Assembly: GCF_006440675.2 (NCBI RefSeq)
Contig: NZ_CP083951.1
Span: 6,233,501 to 6,297,500 of the forward strand
Origin: Mesorhizobium sp. B2-8-5
GTDB taxonomy: Bacteria > Pseudomonadota > Alphaproteobacteria > Rhizobiales > Rhizobiaceae
Direction: 5' to 3'
DNA: 64,000 nt
Of this stretch, positions 9,286-18,023 are shown piece after piece. A model generated the notes under the pieces. The model searched no databases and was not told the DNA's origin. It saw only the letters and a list, made by a program, of their open reading frames with translations. Made by a program: the position numbers and the translations under genes. How positions within the stretch are numbered: position 1 is the stretch's first letter; the number at the start of each line of letters is the position of its first letter.

Positions 9286-9315
9286 GGCCTCCTCCTTATT
9301 TTCGATCGAGCTTAT

Positions 9316-9330
9316 CGCTTTATCAAAGCG
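9316..9330. promoter_or_regulatory. Candidate operator palindrome between DUF1330 gene and AsnC regulator
   Basis: CGCTTTATCAAAGCG is a perfect 6-base inverted repeat around a 3-base centre, inside the 127-base divergent spacer. A weaker dyad with ACGA...TCGT ends lies just to the right, at about 9336-9349. AsnC/Lrp regulators usually control themselves and a neighbour through such AT-centred dyads, so this is a reasonable but unproven operator. Confidence 0.35.
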
Positions 9331-9412
9331 CATTCACGATAAATTTCGTTTGTCATCGCCAACTTTTCGCGCATAATCACCAAGATTGGCGGAAATTTTA
9401 GCTGAAAGCGTC

Positions 9413-9862
9413 ATGATCGAACTGGACGGCATCGACCATCGCATCCTGCGCGAGCTGCGGCAGGACGGCCGCATCTCGACGGTGGAGCTGGCCGAGCGCA
9501 TCGGCCTTTCGCCCACGCCCTGCGCGCGCCGGCTGAAGAGGCTCGAGGAGACGGGCGTGATCCAGGGATATGCGGCGCGGATCGATCCGGCGGCACTGGG
9601 TCTCGGCGTCTGCGTGATGGTTTCCGTGCGCCTGGGGCAGCAAGGCCCGGAAGGAGCCGGCTTGTTTCTCAACGAAGTGGCGAAACACCCGGAGATCACC
9701 GAATGCCTGCTCGTGACGGGAAACATCGACTACCTGCTGCGGGTATGGGTGAAGGACATCGCGGCGCTTCGCGAATTCATCAGCAACGTGCTGCAATCGA
9801 TCCCATCGGTGGCCGAGACGTCGACTATGGTGGTGCTCAACCCCGACGAGACCAATCTCTGA
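9413..9862 (+). CDS. Lrp/AsnC family transcriptional regulator
   Basis: A 149-residue regulator. The N-terminal winged helix-turn-helix reads LDGIDHRILRELRQDGRIST followed by ELAERIGLSPTPCARRLKRL (residues about 3-45), and the C-terminal RAM domain is a ligand-binding and oligomerisation fold (GLGVCVMVSVRLGQ, ITECLLVTGNIDYLLRVWVKD). The ATG at 9413 is preferred to a TTG at 9386 because the family starts just before the HTH. It is likely autoregulated and may respond to an amino acid. Its stop overlaps the first bases of a 49-bp palindromic repeat. Divergent from the DUF1330 gene. Confidence 0.93.
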   Translation: MIELDGIDHRILRELRQDGRISTVELAERIGLSPTPCARRLKRLEETGVIQGYAARIDPAALGLGVCVMVSVRLGQQGPEGAGLFLNEVAKHPEITECLLVTGNIDYLLRVWVKDIAALREFISNVLQSIPSVAETSTMVVLNPDETNL

Positions 9863-9910
9863 TGCATGTCGCCCAAAAATGTGCAGCGGTTCCGGGATAA
9901 CGACATGCAT
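9862..9910. repeat. 49-bp palindromic repeat, copy 2 (inverted to copy 1)
   Basis: It begins ATGCATGTCGCCC and ends CGACATGCAT. This is the inverted counterpart of 8879-8927, with only 4 differences over 49 bases, so the pair brackets the DUF1330 and AsnC genes. It starts on the last base of the AsnC stop codon, where its stem could also help end transcription. Confidence 0.85.
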
Positions 9911-10025
9911 CGAAACGAAGTCGGGAAATCCCGATGCCGAAAACCCCTTAGGTGGTCTGGGGCTTACGACGAATTTGTCCGGCAATCGGCGAGCGAATTG
10001 TCGGACGGGAATGGAGAGATTTGAT

Positions 10026-10796
10026 ATGGCGTTCGATATTGTTGGTGCCGCACAAGCGCTGGTGCGCGGCCATCAGGACAACACGCAGTTCGCGACGATC
10101 GAGGGATTGTCGGACCTTGTCTCCGCCTACAAGGTGCAGGATGCCTATGTCGGGGCGATCATCGGCGACGACCGCATAGCCGGCTACAAGATCGGCCTGA
10201 CCTCGCACAGCATGCAGAGCATGTGCGGGATCGACCACCCTGTCGCCGGCGCCGTTTTCGGGCGGCGGGTAATGCATAGCGGAGCAAAGCTCTCGCTGAG
10301 AGGCTACGGCCATCTCGGCCTGGAATTCGAGATCTGTGCCCGGCTCGGGCGCGATCTCGCGCCGCGCGCCGCACCCTATACGCGTGACGAGGTCGCCGCG
10401 GCGGTCGACGGCGTCTGCCCGGCGGTCGAGGTGGTGGACGATCGCCATGCCGATTATTCTGTGCTGGACGTGCGCTCGCTGGTTGCCGACAATTCGTGGA
10501 ACGCCGGCGTGGTGCTGGGCAATTTCGTCGCCCCGCCCGCAGCACTGGAGGCCGTCGAAGCGATCGTCTACCAGGATGGCGCCGAGATCGGCAGAGGGGT
10601 CGGCGCCGATGCGCTCGGTCACCCCTATGAGCCGCTGGCCTGGCTGGCCGACCATCTGGGCGCTTCCGGCAGGGGCATGAAGGCGGGCGACATCGTCATG
10701 ACGGGCAGCATCGTGCGCACGCGGTTCCCCGACAAGGCTTTTTCCTATCGGTTCGACATTGCCGGTCTTGGCAGCGTCGAGGTCAGCGGCGCCTGA
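10026..10796 (+). CDS. 2-keto-4-pentenoate hydratase-like protein (fumarylacetoacetase superfamily)
   Basis: A 256-residue protein of the MhpD-type hydratase/decarboxylase family. Characteristic segments are YKIGLTSHSMQ (residues about 56-66), LGLEFEICARLG (metal-ligand Glu pair), CPAVEVVDDRH and a C-terminal GDIVMTGSIVRT. The enzymes add water to 2-hydroxy-dienoates in aromatic meta-cleavage or homoprotocatechuate pathways using a divalent metal. The ATG at 10026 follows GGAGAG; an in-frame extension back to 9879 runs through the repeat and is rejected. The SDR gene starts 25 bases downstream, so the two are probably an operon. The true substrate is unknown because no ring-cleavage gene is nearby. 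Confidence 0.83.
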   Translation: MAFDIVGAAQALVRGHQDNTQFATIEGLSDLVSAYKVQDAYVGAIIGDDRIAGYKIGLTSHSMQSMCGIDHPVAGAVFGRRVMHSGAKLSLRGYGHLGLEFEICARLGRDLAPRAAPYTRDEVAAAVDGVCPAVEVVDDRHADYSVLDVRSLVADNSWNAGVVLGNFVAPPAALEAVEAIVYQDGAEIGRGVGADALGHPYEPLAWLADHLGASGRGMKAGDIVMTGSIVRTRFPDKAFSYRFDIAGLGSVEVSGA

Positions 10797-10821
10797 GGCG
10801 CGGCATCATTGGAGAGGACGG

Positions 10822-11556
10822 ATGGATCTTGGATTGAAGGGCAGGAACGCGCTCGTGCTGGGCGCTTCGAAAGGATTAGGCCGCGCCGTGGCCAAGGAAT
10901 TGCTGGACGAAGGCGCGCGCGTGGCGATCTGCGCCCGCACCGCGGCGGCGCTGGAGCAGACCGCCCGCGAGATCGGCGCGACGGCGCTCGTCTGCGACCT
11001 CGCGAAGCCGGGCGCGGCGACGGAACTTGTAGAGCGGGCCAAGGCGACGCTGGGCGCGCCGGACATCGTGGTGGTCAACACCGGCGGCCCGCCCACCGCG
11101 CCCTTCGACGAGATCACGATCGAGCAATGGCGCGCCGCCTTCGACAACCTGTTCATGAGCGCGGTGGAGATCGTGCGGGCGGTGCTGCCTTCGATGCGCG
11201 AGAAGAAATGGGGCCGCGTGCTGTTCGTGACCTCCATCGCCGCGAAGGAGCCGATCAACCGCTTCGCGCTCTCCAACTCGCTGCGCGCCGGCATCCACGG
11301 ACTGATCAACACGCTGAGCAAGGAAGAGGGCGCCAACGGCATCACCTTCAACGCGCTGATGCCGGGCTATACGCTGACCGAGAGACTGGCGGACGCGAAG
11401 CTCGACCTGGAAAAGGTGAGCCAGGCCATACCCGCCAAGCGCATCGGCCGTCCCGAAGAGTTCGCGGCGCTGGCAGCCTTCCTCGCCTCCGACCGCGCCT
11501 CCTACATCACCGGCCAGGCCGTCGCCTGCGACGGCGGCGCGCTCTGGTCCATCTGA
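10822..11556 (+). CDS. SDR family protein lacking the usual catalytic Tyr-Lys pair
   Basis: A 244-residue short-chain dehydrogenase fold. The N-terminal cofactor site ALVLGASKGLGRAVAKEL and the NTGG segment (equivalent to NNAG) are present, as is the C-terminal FLASDRASYITGQAVACDGG. The active-site strand reads VTSIAAKEPINRFALSNSLR, so the serine is there but the expected YxxxK is replaced by FxxxN. This fits the divergent 3-oxoacyl-ACP-reductase-like SDR subgroup described as lacking a full catalytic tetrad. Its reaction, if any, is uncertain. It is preceded by GGAGAGG and probably co-transcribed with the hydratase-like gene. Confidence 0.86.
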   Translation: MDLGLKGRNALVLGASKGLGRAVAKELLDEGARVAICARTAAALEQTAREIGATALVCDLAKPGAATELVERAKATLGAPDIVVVNTGGPPTAPFDEITIEQWRAAFDNLFMSAVEIVRAVLPSMREKKWGRVLFVTSIAAKEPINRFALSNSLRAGIHGLINTLSKEEGANGITFNALMPGYTLTERLADAKLDLEKVSQAIPAKRIGRPEEFAALAAFLASDRASYITGQAVACDGGALWSI

Positions 11557-11581
11557 GGGCGGCTTCACTCGCCATGAAGGC

Positions 11582-14419
11582 CTATTCGAACGAGTAGGTA
11601 AATCCTTCCGGCGACGCGCCGACGGTGACTTTCGCCATCTTCTTGCCCTCGAGCGAGCGGTTGAGCACGCCGCGGCTGAGTTCCGGCAGCAGCGTGTTGG
11701 TGAGGATGGCGTCGATCATGCGCCCGCCGGACTCGATCTCGGTGCAGCGCGCCTTGACCAGGTCCATCACGCCGTCGCCGATGACCAGCTCGGCATCGTT
11801 GGTTGCCTTGAGGCGCTTGGCGATCTTGCCGAACTGGTGCCTGGCGATCGCCTCGATCATCGCATCCGAGAGCGGATAGTAGGGAATGGTCACCACCCGG
11901 CCGAGGAAGGCGGCCGGGAAGACCTTCAGCAGCGGGGCGCGCAGCGCGGTGTCGAGATCGTCGATGCCGGTGCGCACCGTGCCGTTCCTGGTGCGGTCCA
12001 TGATGACGTCGGAGCCGACATTCGAGGTCAGCAGGATCAGCGTGTTCTTGAAGTCGATGCGCCGGCCCTCGCTGTCATCCATCATGCCCTTGTCGAAGAC
12101 CTGGAAGAAGATCTCGTGCACGTCCGGATGCGCCTTCTCGACCTCGTCGAGCAGGATCACCGAATAGGGTTTCCTGCGCACCGCCTCGGTCAGGATGCCG
12201 CCCTTGCCGTAGCCGACGTAGCCGGGCGGCGCGCCCTTCAGCGTCGAGACGGTGTGCGCTTCCTGGAATTCGGACATGTTGATCGAGATCAGGTTCTGCT
12301 CGCCGCCGTAAAGCGTCTCGGCCAGCGCCAGCGCGGTTTCGGTCTTGCCGACGCCGGAGGGGCCGCAAAGCAGGAACACGCCGACCGGTTTTTCCGGCGC
12401 GCCAAGGCCGGCGCGGCTGGTCTGGACGCGCTTGGCGATCATTTCCATAGCGTGGTCCTGGCCAACCACGCGCTCGGACAGGGTCGCTGCGAGCTTCAGC
12501 GCCTTCTCGGTCTGGCTGGATAGCATGCGTCCGGTCGGGATGCCGGTCCAATCCTGGACCACGGCGGCAACCGCATTGCGGTCGACCGACGGCAGGATCA
12601 GCGGCGTCTCGCCCTGCGCGTCGGCAAGCTCGGCCATCAGTTCGCGCAGCCGCGCGAGATCGGCGGCGGCTTCATCAGCCGGCTCGGCGGAAGCCGTTTC
12701 GGCCTTCGCAACCTTGGCTTTCGAGGACTTGGCCTTCTTCGAACCGGCAGCCTTGCCGTCGCCGGCCTTGCTCTCGCCAGCCTTGCTCTCGGGCGCCTTT
12801 TGCTCGGGCGCCTTTGCCGCGCCCTCGGCGCTCCCCGTCTCCGCGGCGGCCTCTTCAACCGCAGCCTCGTCGAGCGGCACGCCCTCGCCGCGCAGCTTGG
12901 CGCGCAGGTCGAGGATTTCGCTCACCAACGCCTTTTCCCGGTCCCAGCGCGCCTGGGCAGCGGCCAGACTGGTCTCGGTTTCCGCCAGTCCGGCTTCGAC
13001 ACGAGCCTGCCGGTCGGCGACATCGATGCCGATCGCCGCCTCGCGGCCGATGATGCCGCTCTCTACCTCGAGCGCCTGGCGGCGGCGCAGGATGTCCTCG
13101 ACCTCGGCCGGCGTCGCATGTTGTGAGACCGCGACGCGCGCGCAGGCGGTGTCGAGCAGGCTGACGGCCTTGTCCGGCAGTTGCCTGGCCGGGATATAGC
13201 GATGCGAAAGCGAGACGGCCGCCTCGATCGCCTCGTCCAGGATCTGCACCTTGTGGTGCTGCTCCAGGACGCCGGCAACGCCGCGCAGCATCAGCACGGC
13301 CACGGCTTCCGAGGGCTCGTCGATCTTGACCACCTGGAAACGGCGGGTCAGCGCCGGGTCCTTCTCGATGTGCTGCTTGTATTCGGCCCAGGTCGTGGCG
13401 GCGATGGTACGAAGCTCGCCACGCGCCAATGCCGGCTTCAACAGATTGGCGGCGTCACCGGTGCCGGCCGCGCCGCCGGCGCCGATCAGCGTGTGCGCCT
13501 CGTCGATGAACAGGATGATCGGCACCTCGGAGGCCTGGACCTCGTCGATGACCGCCTTCAGCCGCTTTTCGAACTCGCCCTTGACGCTGGCGCCCGCCTG
13601 CATCAGCCCGACATCGAGCATGCGCACGCTGACGTTCTGCAATGTCGGTGGCACGTCGCCCTGGGCGATGCGCAATGCAAAACCCTCGACCGCCGCTGTT
13701 TTGCCGACGCCCGCCTCGCCGGTCAGGATCGGGTTGTTTTGCCGGCGTCGCATCAGGATATCGACGATCTGCCTGATCTCCGGATCGCGGCCGACGACAG
13801 GGTCGATCTTGCCGTCGCGGGCGCGTTGGGTGAGGTCGGTTGCGTATTTCGCCAGCGCCGAATCCCCGCCCGGACCGCGCTTCATCGGCGTCTCGGTAGC
13901 GGCCGCGGCGGGCGGTGAGCCGGCTTCGAGAGAGCCTTCGGTGACGTCGGCGAAGCGGGAAACGACACCGTCGGCGTCGATCTTGTCGAATTCGGCGCTG
14001 ATCTTGGACACCAGGCCTTCCAGCACCGGCGTCTTCAGGCAGGCAAGCAGGATATGGGCGCTGCGCACCTCTTCCACGCCGAACTCCAGCGTCGCCAGGT
14101 TCCAGCCTTCCTGGATGGCGTGGAAGATGTGGTCGGAGAATTCCTCCACCGAGGTGGCGCCGTAGGGCAGCTTGTCGATGGCGCGGGTCATGTCGGCCGT
14201 CAGCCGGCTGGCATCGATACCGGCGTCGGCGACGATCATCTGCACATCCGAGCGCTCTGACAGCACCAGTTGCTGGATGAAATGGACAAGCTCGACATAA
14301 GGATTGCCGCGCAGCTTGGCCGTGTCGGCCGCGGCCTTGAAGGCGCGCACCCCCGTGGCGTTGAGCTTGGCAACCAGTTCCTTACGCTTGAAACTCTGCG
14401 ATGACCGGCGCTGTTCCAT
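11582..14419 (-). CDS. clpV: T6SS ATPase ClpV (TssH)
   Basis: A 945-residue AAA+ unfoldase that disassembles contracted TssB/TssC sheaths so the subunits can be reused. Order: Clp N-domain (1-155), first AAA+ module with GEAGVGKT at 234-241 and FIDEAH near 304, a coiled middle domain (about 445-515), a Lys/Ala/Glu-rich insert (about 518-586), then a second AAA+ module with GPSGVGKT at 686-693 and LLDEVEKAHPD. The start at 14419 has GGGAG 8 bases upstream and begins where the N-domain starts; in-frame starts at 14458 and 14509 remain possible. It is divergent from the tssA operon. The insert is not part of typical ClpV. Confidence 0.95.
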   Translation of the reverse strand: MEQRRSSQSFKRKELVAKLNATGVRAFKAAADTAKLRGNPYVELVHFIQQLVLSERSDVQMIVADAGIDASRLTADMTRAIDKLPYGATSVEEFSDHIFHAIQEGWNLATLEFGVEEVRSAHILLACLKTPVLEGLVSKISAEFDKIDADGVVSRFADVTEGSLEAGSPPAAAATETPMKRGPGGDSALAKYATDLTQRARDGKIDPVVGRDPEIRQIVDILMRRRQNNPILTGEAGVGKTAAVEGFALRIAQGDVPPTLQNVSVRMLDVGLMQAGASVKGEFEKRLKAVIDEVQASEVPIILFIDEAHTLIGAGGAAGTGDAANLLKPALARGELRTIAATTWAEYKQHIEKDPALTRRFQVVKIDEPSEAVAVLMLRGVAGVLEQHHKVQILDEAIEAAVSLSHRYIPARQLPDKAVSLLDTACARVAVSQHATPAEVEDILRRRQALEVESGIIGREAAIGIDVADRQARVEAGLAETETSLAAAQARWDREKALVSEILDLRAKLRGEGVPLDEAAVEEAAAETGSAEGAAKAPEQKAPESKAGESKAGDGKAAGSKKAKSSKAKVAKAETASAEPADEAAADLARLRELMAELADAQGETPLILPSVDRNAVAAVVQDWTGIPTGRMLSSQTEKALKLAATLSERVVGQDHAMEMIAKRVQTSRAGLGAPEKPVGVFLLCGPSGVGKTETALALAETLYGGEQNLISINMSEFQEAHTVSTLKGAPPGYVGYGKGGILTEAVRRKPYSVILLDEVEKAHPDVHEIFFQVFDKGMMDDSEGRRIDFKNTLILLTSNVGSDVIMDRTRNGTVRTGIDDLDTALRAPLLKVFPAAFLGRVVTIPYYPLSDAMIEAIARHQFGKIAKRLKATNDAELVIGDGVMDLVKARCTEIESGGRMIDAILTNTLLPELSRGVLNRSLEGKKMAKVTVGASPEGFTYSFE

Positions 14420-14754
14420 CGAACCTGCTCCCGCAACCTGCCGACCGTACCCTGCCATATAAGCTGCTGCTTGACAAAGCCGCGTGGCGGATAAGGTTTT
14501 TGAATCCATCCGGGCGGCACCGCCCGGTTACACAAGCCTTGCAAACTCGCTGCAACAAACACCGGATTGCTGCCCGGGCTATGCGAGCCATTTCACATAC
14601 CGGGTCCGACAATCGCGCAATGGGTTTGGCCAAAGAAAGAACGGTCGCGTTTAGCTTCCGTTAGTTTTTGCGCAGGTGCTCAATTGTCGTCGCGTGAGGC
14701 CGGTGATAACGTTGCGTCACATAGGGGTCTCAGGGCCGCTGGCTGGGGGTTGGT
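14420..14754. promoter_or_regulatory. Divergent intergenic region between clpV and the tssA operon
   Basis: 335 bases with no gene; it must contain the promoters for clpV and for the main T6SS operon. An 18-base palindrome at 14510-14527 (CCGGGCGG, 2-base loop, CCGCCCGG) could be a regulator site or a hairpin. A TTGACA hexamer occurs at 14471-14476 on the plus strand but lacks a good -10 partner. No sigma-54 GG-N10-GC site convinced me. Confidence 0.4.
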
Positions 14755-15927
14755 GTGATTGATCTCGCACTCTGGCTGAATCCTCTGAACGGTGAGAATC
14801 CGTCGGGGGAGGACTTGCGCAACGACCCGGCCTTTCATGAGCTGGAGCGCTTGACCGAGCCTCAGCTCAAAGTTGTCCATGACGGCAACAGCAAGCCCGC
14901 GTCGCAGTCCAGTCCAGTCGACTGGGCGGCGGTGCTCGAAAGAGCCGAAGAGTTGCGCACCCGCGGCCGGGACCTGCGCCTGCTGGTCATCGTCGCGCGG
15001 GCCTTGGCCAACGAGGAAGGGCTGGCCGGCCTCGCCCAAGGGCTGACGTTGATTGCGCGAACCTTCGAGCAGTACTGGGACACGATGCACCCGTCGCTGC
15101 GGACGGGCGCGCCACGCGAAGCTGCCTTACGCCGCATCAACGCGCTGCTCGATCTGCAAAACGGCCAAGAAGGCTTGCTGGCGAACCTCAGGCAGGTGGC
15201 CTTCTTCTCCCCGCGCGCGATCGGGCCGATCAGCGGCCGGGACCTGGAACAGGCTGCGCTCGACGAACGCGTCATGCTCCAGGAAGCAGCCTCTGGCCTC
15301 GGGACCGCCGAAAAGGCGGCGCTGACGAGCGGCCACAACCAGCTGTTGAACCGCGTGCGCACCGGATGCGCGGCGCAAATCGATCAAGCAGCGGATGTGA
15401 TGACGTCGCTGCTGGCCGACGCGCGTGCCGCGATCGCCGCGCTCGAGGCGGTGGACACCGCACTCAACGCCCGCATCGAAGGCCATGGCGCCACCGTCCC
15501 GGAATTGAAGAAGTTCCTGCAGCGTTTGCTGACGACGCTGGAGCGGAATTCCAGTGGCGGCGCCACGGCGAACGGCGCCGCAAAGCCCGCTCCGCAGGCG
15601 GCGGCGGAACCAGCGATGCCCGCCCGCAACGGTCATGGAGCCGAGACGATGGCAAGTGTGGCAAGCCCTGTGGACGCGAGCGCCGGTCTGCCGGACCGGA
15701 TCAACTCGCGCGACGAGGTCGTCAAATGCCTCGACCTCGTGGTCGCCTTCTACGACCGCACCGAACCGTCCAGCCCCATCCCGCATCTCGCCCGGCGCGT
15801 GCGCCGGATGGTGCACATGGATTTCGTGGAACTGATGGAAGATCTCGCCCCGTCGGGGCTGAAGGAGTTCCGGCAGCTTGCCGGCGTCCCCGATCCCAAG
15901 AAGCCGGCCCAGAAGGATGAAAGGTAG
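14755..15927 (+). CDS. tssA: T6SS protein TssA (ImpA)
   Basis: A 390-residue protein with the ImpA N-terminal domain (NPLNGENPSGEDLRNDPAF, residues about 9-27, then the helical bundle to about 110), a variable middle with an Ala/Pro-rich stretch (about 265-300), and a C-terminal region (NSRDEVVKCLDLVVAFYDRTEPSSPIPHL) of the short TssA class. TssA contacts the baseplate and membrane complex and coordinates tube and sheath growth. It starts with GTG, and no ATG lies near the conserved N-terminus. It is the first gene of the main T6SS operon, 6 bases before tssB. Confidence 0.92.
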   Translation: MIDLALWLNPLNGENPSGEDLRNDPAFHELERLTEPQLKVVHDGNSKPASQSSPVDWAAVLERAEELRTRGRDLRLLVIVARALANEEGLAGLAQGLTLIARTFEQYWDTMHPSLRTGAPREAALRRINALLDLQNGQEGLLANLRQVAFFSPRAIGPISGRDLEQAALDERVMLQEAASGLGTAEKAALTSGHNQLLNRVRTGCAAQIDQAADVMTSLLADARAAIAALEAVDTALNARIEGHGATVPELKKFLQRLLTTLERNSSGGATANGAAKPAPQAAAEPAMPARNGHGAETMASVASPVDASAGLPDRINSRDEVVKCLDLVVAFYDRTEPSSPIPHLARRVRRMVHMDFVELMEDLAPSGLKEFRQLAGVPDPKKPAQKDER

Positions 15928-15933
15928 AAAAGC

Positions 15934-16470
15934 ATGCCAGCAGAGAGCAAAGCGAAGGTCATCGAAAGAAACCGCGCGCCGCGCGTGCAGATCGCCTACG
16001 ATGTTGAAACCTACGGCAGCCCGACGACGATCGAACTGCCGTTCGTCATGGCCGTGATGGCCGACCTTTCGGGCGCTTCGCAGACCAAGGAAGCGTCGAA
16101 GTCGGTGCTTGACCGCAACTTCGTCGAAACCGACGCCAACCGCTTCCCGAAATTCATGGAAGCGATGGGGCCGCGGGTGAAGGCGCGGGTGAAGAACACC
16201 CTGCCACAGGCCGAGGGCCAGGAGCGGGACGAAGAGCTCATGGTCGATCTCACCTTCTCCAAGATGGGCGACTTCGCGCCGGACAAGGTCGCCGAGCAGG
16301 TCCCGCAACTGGCCGAAATCCTGAAGATGCGCCGTCAGCTCGAGGAGTTGCTTGGCTTCATGGACGGCCGCGTCGACGCGGAAAAGCGCATAGCGCAGCT
16401 TCTGAACAACGAGCCGCTGCTGAGCAAGATCGCCAGCCAGGCGATGGATGACGGCAAGGGCGAGGAGTAA
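15934..16470 (+). CDS. tssB: T6SS sheath small subunit TssB (ImpB/VipA)
   Basis: 178 residues, the normal size. It opens with the family signature region ERNRAPRVQIAYDVETYG followed by IELPFVMAVMADLSG, and includes the FPKFMEAMGPRVKARV stretch and a C-terminal helical end. TssB and TssC interlock into the contractile sheath around the Hcp tube in the cytoplasm. The start has an AAAGG sequence upstream. tssC follows after 3 bases, giving the expected stoichiometric pair. Confidence 0.96.
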   Translation: MPAESKAKVIERNRAPRVQIAYDVETYGSPTTIELPFVMAVMADLSGASQTKEASKSVLDRNFVETDANRFPKFMEAMGPRVKARVKNTLPQAEGQERDEELMVDLTFSKMGDFAPDKVAEQVPQLAEILKMRRQLEELLGFMDGRVDAEKRIAQLLNNEPLLSKIASQAMDDGKGEE

Positions 16471-16473
16471 GTC

Positions 16474-17979
16474 ATGGCCGAACAGCAAAAGACCGCACCC
16501 GCCACCGCCGAGGCGGAAGCCATCGATCTTGGCGAATTCAGCGGCCTCCTTGAAAAGGATTTCAAGGTCAAGAAGGACGACAGCGAGAAGCTGCAGCAAT
16601 TGGTGCGCAACCTGGCGCTTGCCGCGCAATCGCGCTCCGAGAGCACGACCATCTCGTCCAATGCGATCAAGTCGATCAAGTCGCTGATCGCCGGCATCGA
16701 CAAGATGCTGACGACGCAGGTCAACGAGATCCTGCACGCGCCGGAAGTGCGCGAGATGGAAGGCACGTGGCGCGGCCTCTGGTACCTGATCAACAACACC
16801 GAGACGGACACCAAGCTGAAGATCCGGGTGATGAACATCTCCAAGGAGCAGCTGGCCGACACGCTCGAAGATTATGAAGGCCAGATGTGGGACCAGAGCC
16901 CGATCTTCAAGAAGGTCTACACGGACGAGTATTCGATGCTGGGCGGCGAGCCGATCGGCTGCATCATCGGCGCCTATGAATTCTCCAACCATCCGCGCGA
17001 CGTCGGGCTGCTGCGCAACATTTCCGGCGTCTGCGCCTCGGCGCATACGCCGTTCATCGCAGCCGCCTCGCCACGGCTGTTCCGCATGGACAGCTGGCAG
17101 GAACTGCCGAACCCGCAGGACCTGCAGATGATCGTGAACAACCCGGCCTATGCCTCATGGCAATCGCTGCGCGAAAGCGAGGACGCACGCTATATCGGCC
17201 TTACCATGCCGCGCGTGCTGGCGCGCCTGCCCTACGGCTCCGAGACGGTTCCGGTGAAGGGCTTCACCTTCGAGGAAGAGGTGGGCGGCGACCACAACAA
17301 ATATGTCTGGATGAATGCCGCCTTCCCGATGGGCGTGAACATCAACCGCAGCCACAAGCTCTATGGCTGGGGAACGCAGATCCGCGGCGTCGAGAACGGC
17401 GGCACGGTGCTCAACCTGCCGGTGCACGCCTTCCCAACCGACGACGGGTCGATCGCGATGAAATGCCCGACGGAAGTCGCCATCGACGACCGGCGCGAGG
17501 CGGAGCTGGCGAAGCTCGGCCTGATGCCGATCCTGCACCGCAAGAACACCGATCTCGCGGCCTTCATCGGCGCGCATTCGCTGCAGGATGACGAGACGCG
17601 CGCCGGGCGTCTGGTCGACCCCGACGCCCAGTCGAACGAACGGCTGAGCGCCAACTTGCCCTACCTCTTCCCGGTCTCGCGCTTCGCGCACTACCTCAAG
17701 GCGATCGCGCGCGACAAGATCGGCTCGTTCAAGGAACGCACCGACATGGAGACCTGGTTGACCGAATGGATCAACCGGTACGTGCTGGCCAACCCTGCCT
17801 TTGCCGACGACAAGGCGCGCGCCAAGCGCCCGCTTGCCGCGGCCGAGGTCCAGGTCGACAGCGTCGAAGGCCGGCCCGGTTACTACAATGCCCGTTTCTA
17901 TCTGCGTCCGCACTACCAGCTGGAAGGCATCAACGCCTCGCTCCGTCTGGTGTCGGAATTGCCGTCAGTGAAGGGCTGA
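16474..17979 (+). CDS. tssC: T6SS sheath large subunit TssC (ImpC/VipB)
   Basis: 501 residues with the conserved core of the large sheath protein: EVREMEGTWRGLWYLINNT, PIGCIIGAYEFSNHPRDVGLL, FIAAASPRLF, LPYGSETVPVKGFTFEEEV and the C-terminal YYNARFYLRPHYQLEGI. It polymerises with TssB to form the sheath that contracts to fire the Hcp tube; ClpV then recycles it. No insertion or loss is visible. Confidence 0.97.
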   Translation: MAEQQKTAPATAEAEAIDLGEFSGLLEKDFKVKKDDSEKLQQLVRNLALAAQSRSESTTISSNAIKSIKSLIAGIDKMLTTQVNEILHAPEVREMEGTWRGLWYLINNTETDTKLKIRVMNISKEQLADTLEDYEGQMWDQSPIFKKVYTDEYSMLGGEPIGCIIGAYEFSNHPRDVGLLRNISGVCASAHTPFIAAASPRLFRMDSWQELPNPQDLQMIVNNPAYASWQSLRESEDARYIGLTMPRVLARLPYGSETVPVKGFTFEEEVGGDHNKYVWMNAAFPMGVNINRSHKLYGWGTQIRGVENGGTVLNLPVHAFPTDDGSIAMKCPTEVAIDDRREAELAKLGLMPILHRKNTDLAAFIGAHSLQDDETRAGRLVDPDAQSNERLSANLPYLFPVSRFAHYLKAIARDKIGSFKERTDMETWLTEWINRYVLANPAFADDKARAKRPLAAAEVQVDSVEGRPGYYNARFYLRPHYQLEGINASLRLVSELPSVKG

Positions 17980-18023
17980 AATCGCAGTCATCTTGTTTCG
18001 TTTGAAAGCGGTGGAGAAAGACA

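Noticed and set aside
14471..14500. TTGACA hexamer considered as a sigma-70 promoter for tssA
   Set aside because: No acceptable -10 hexamer at the right distance and it lies about 280 bases from the start codon.
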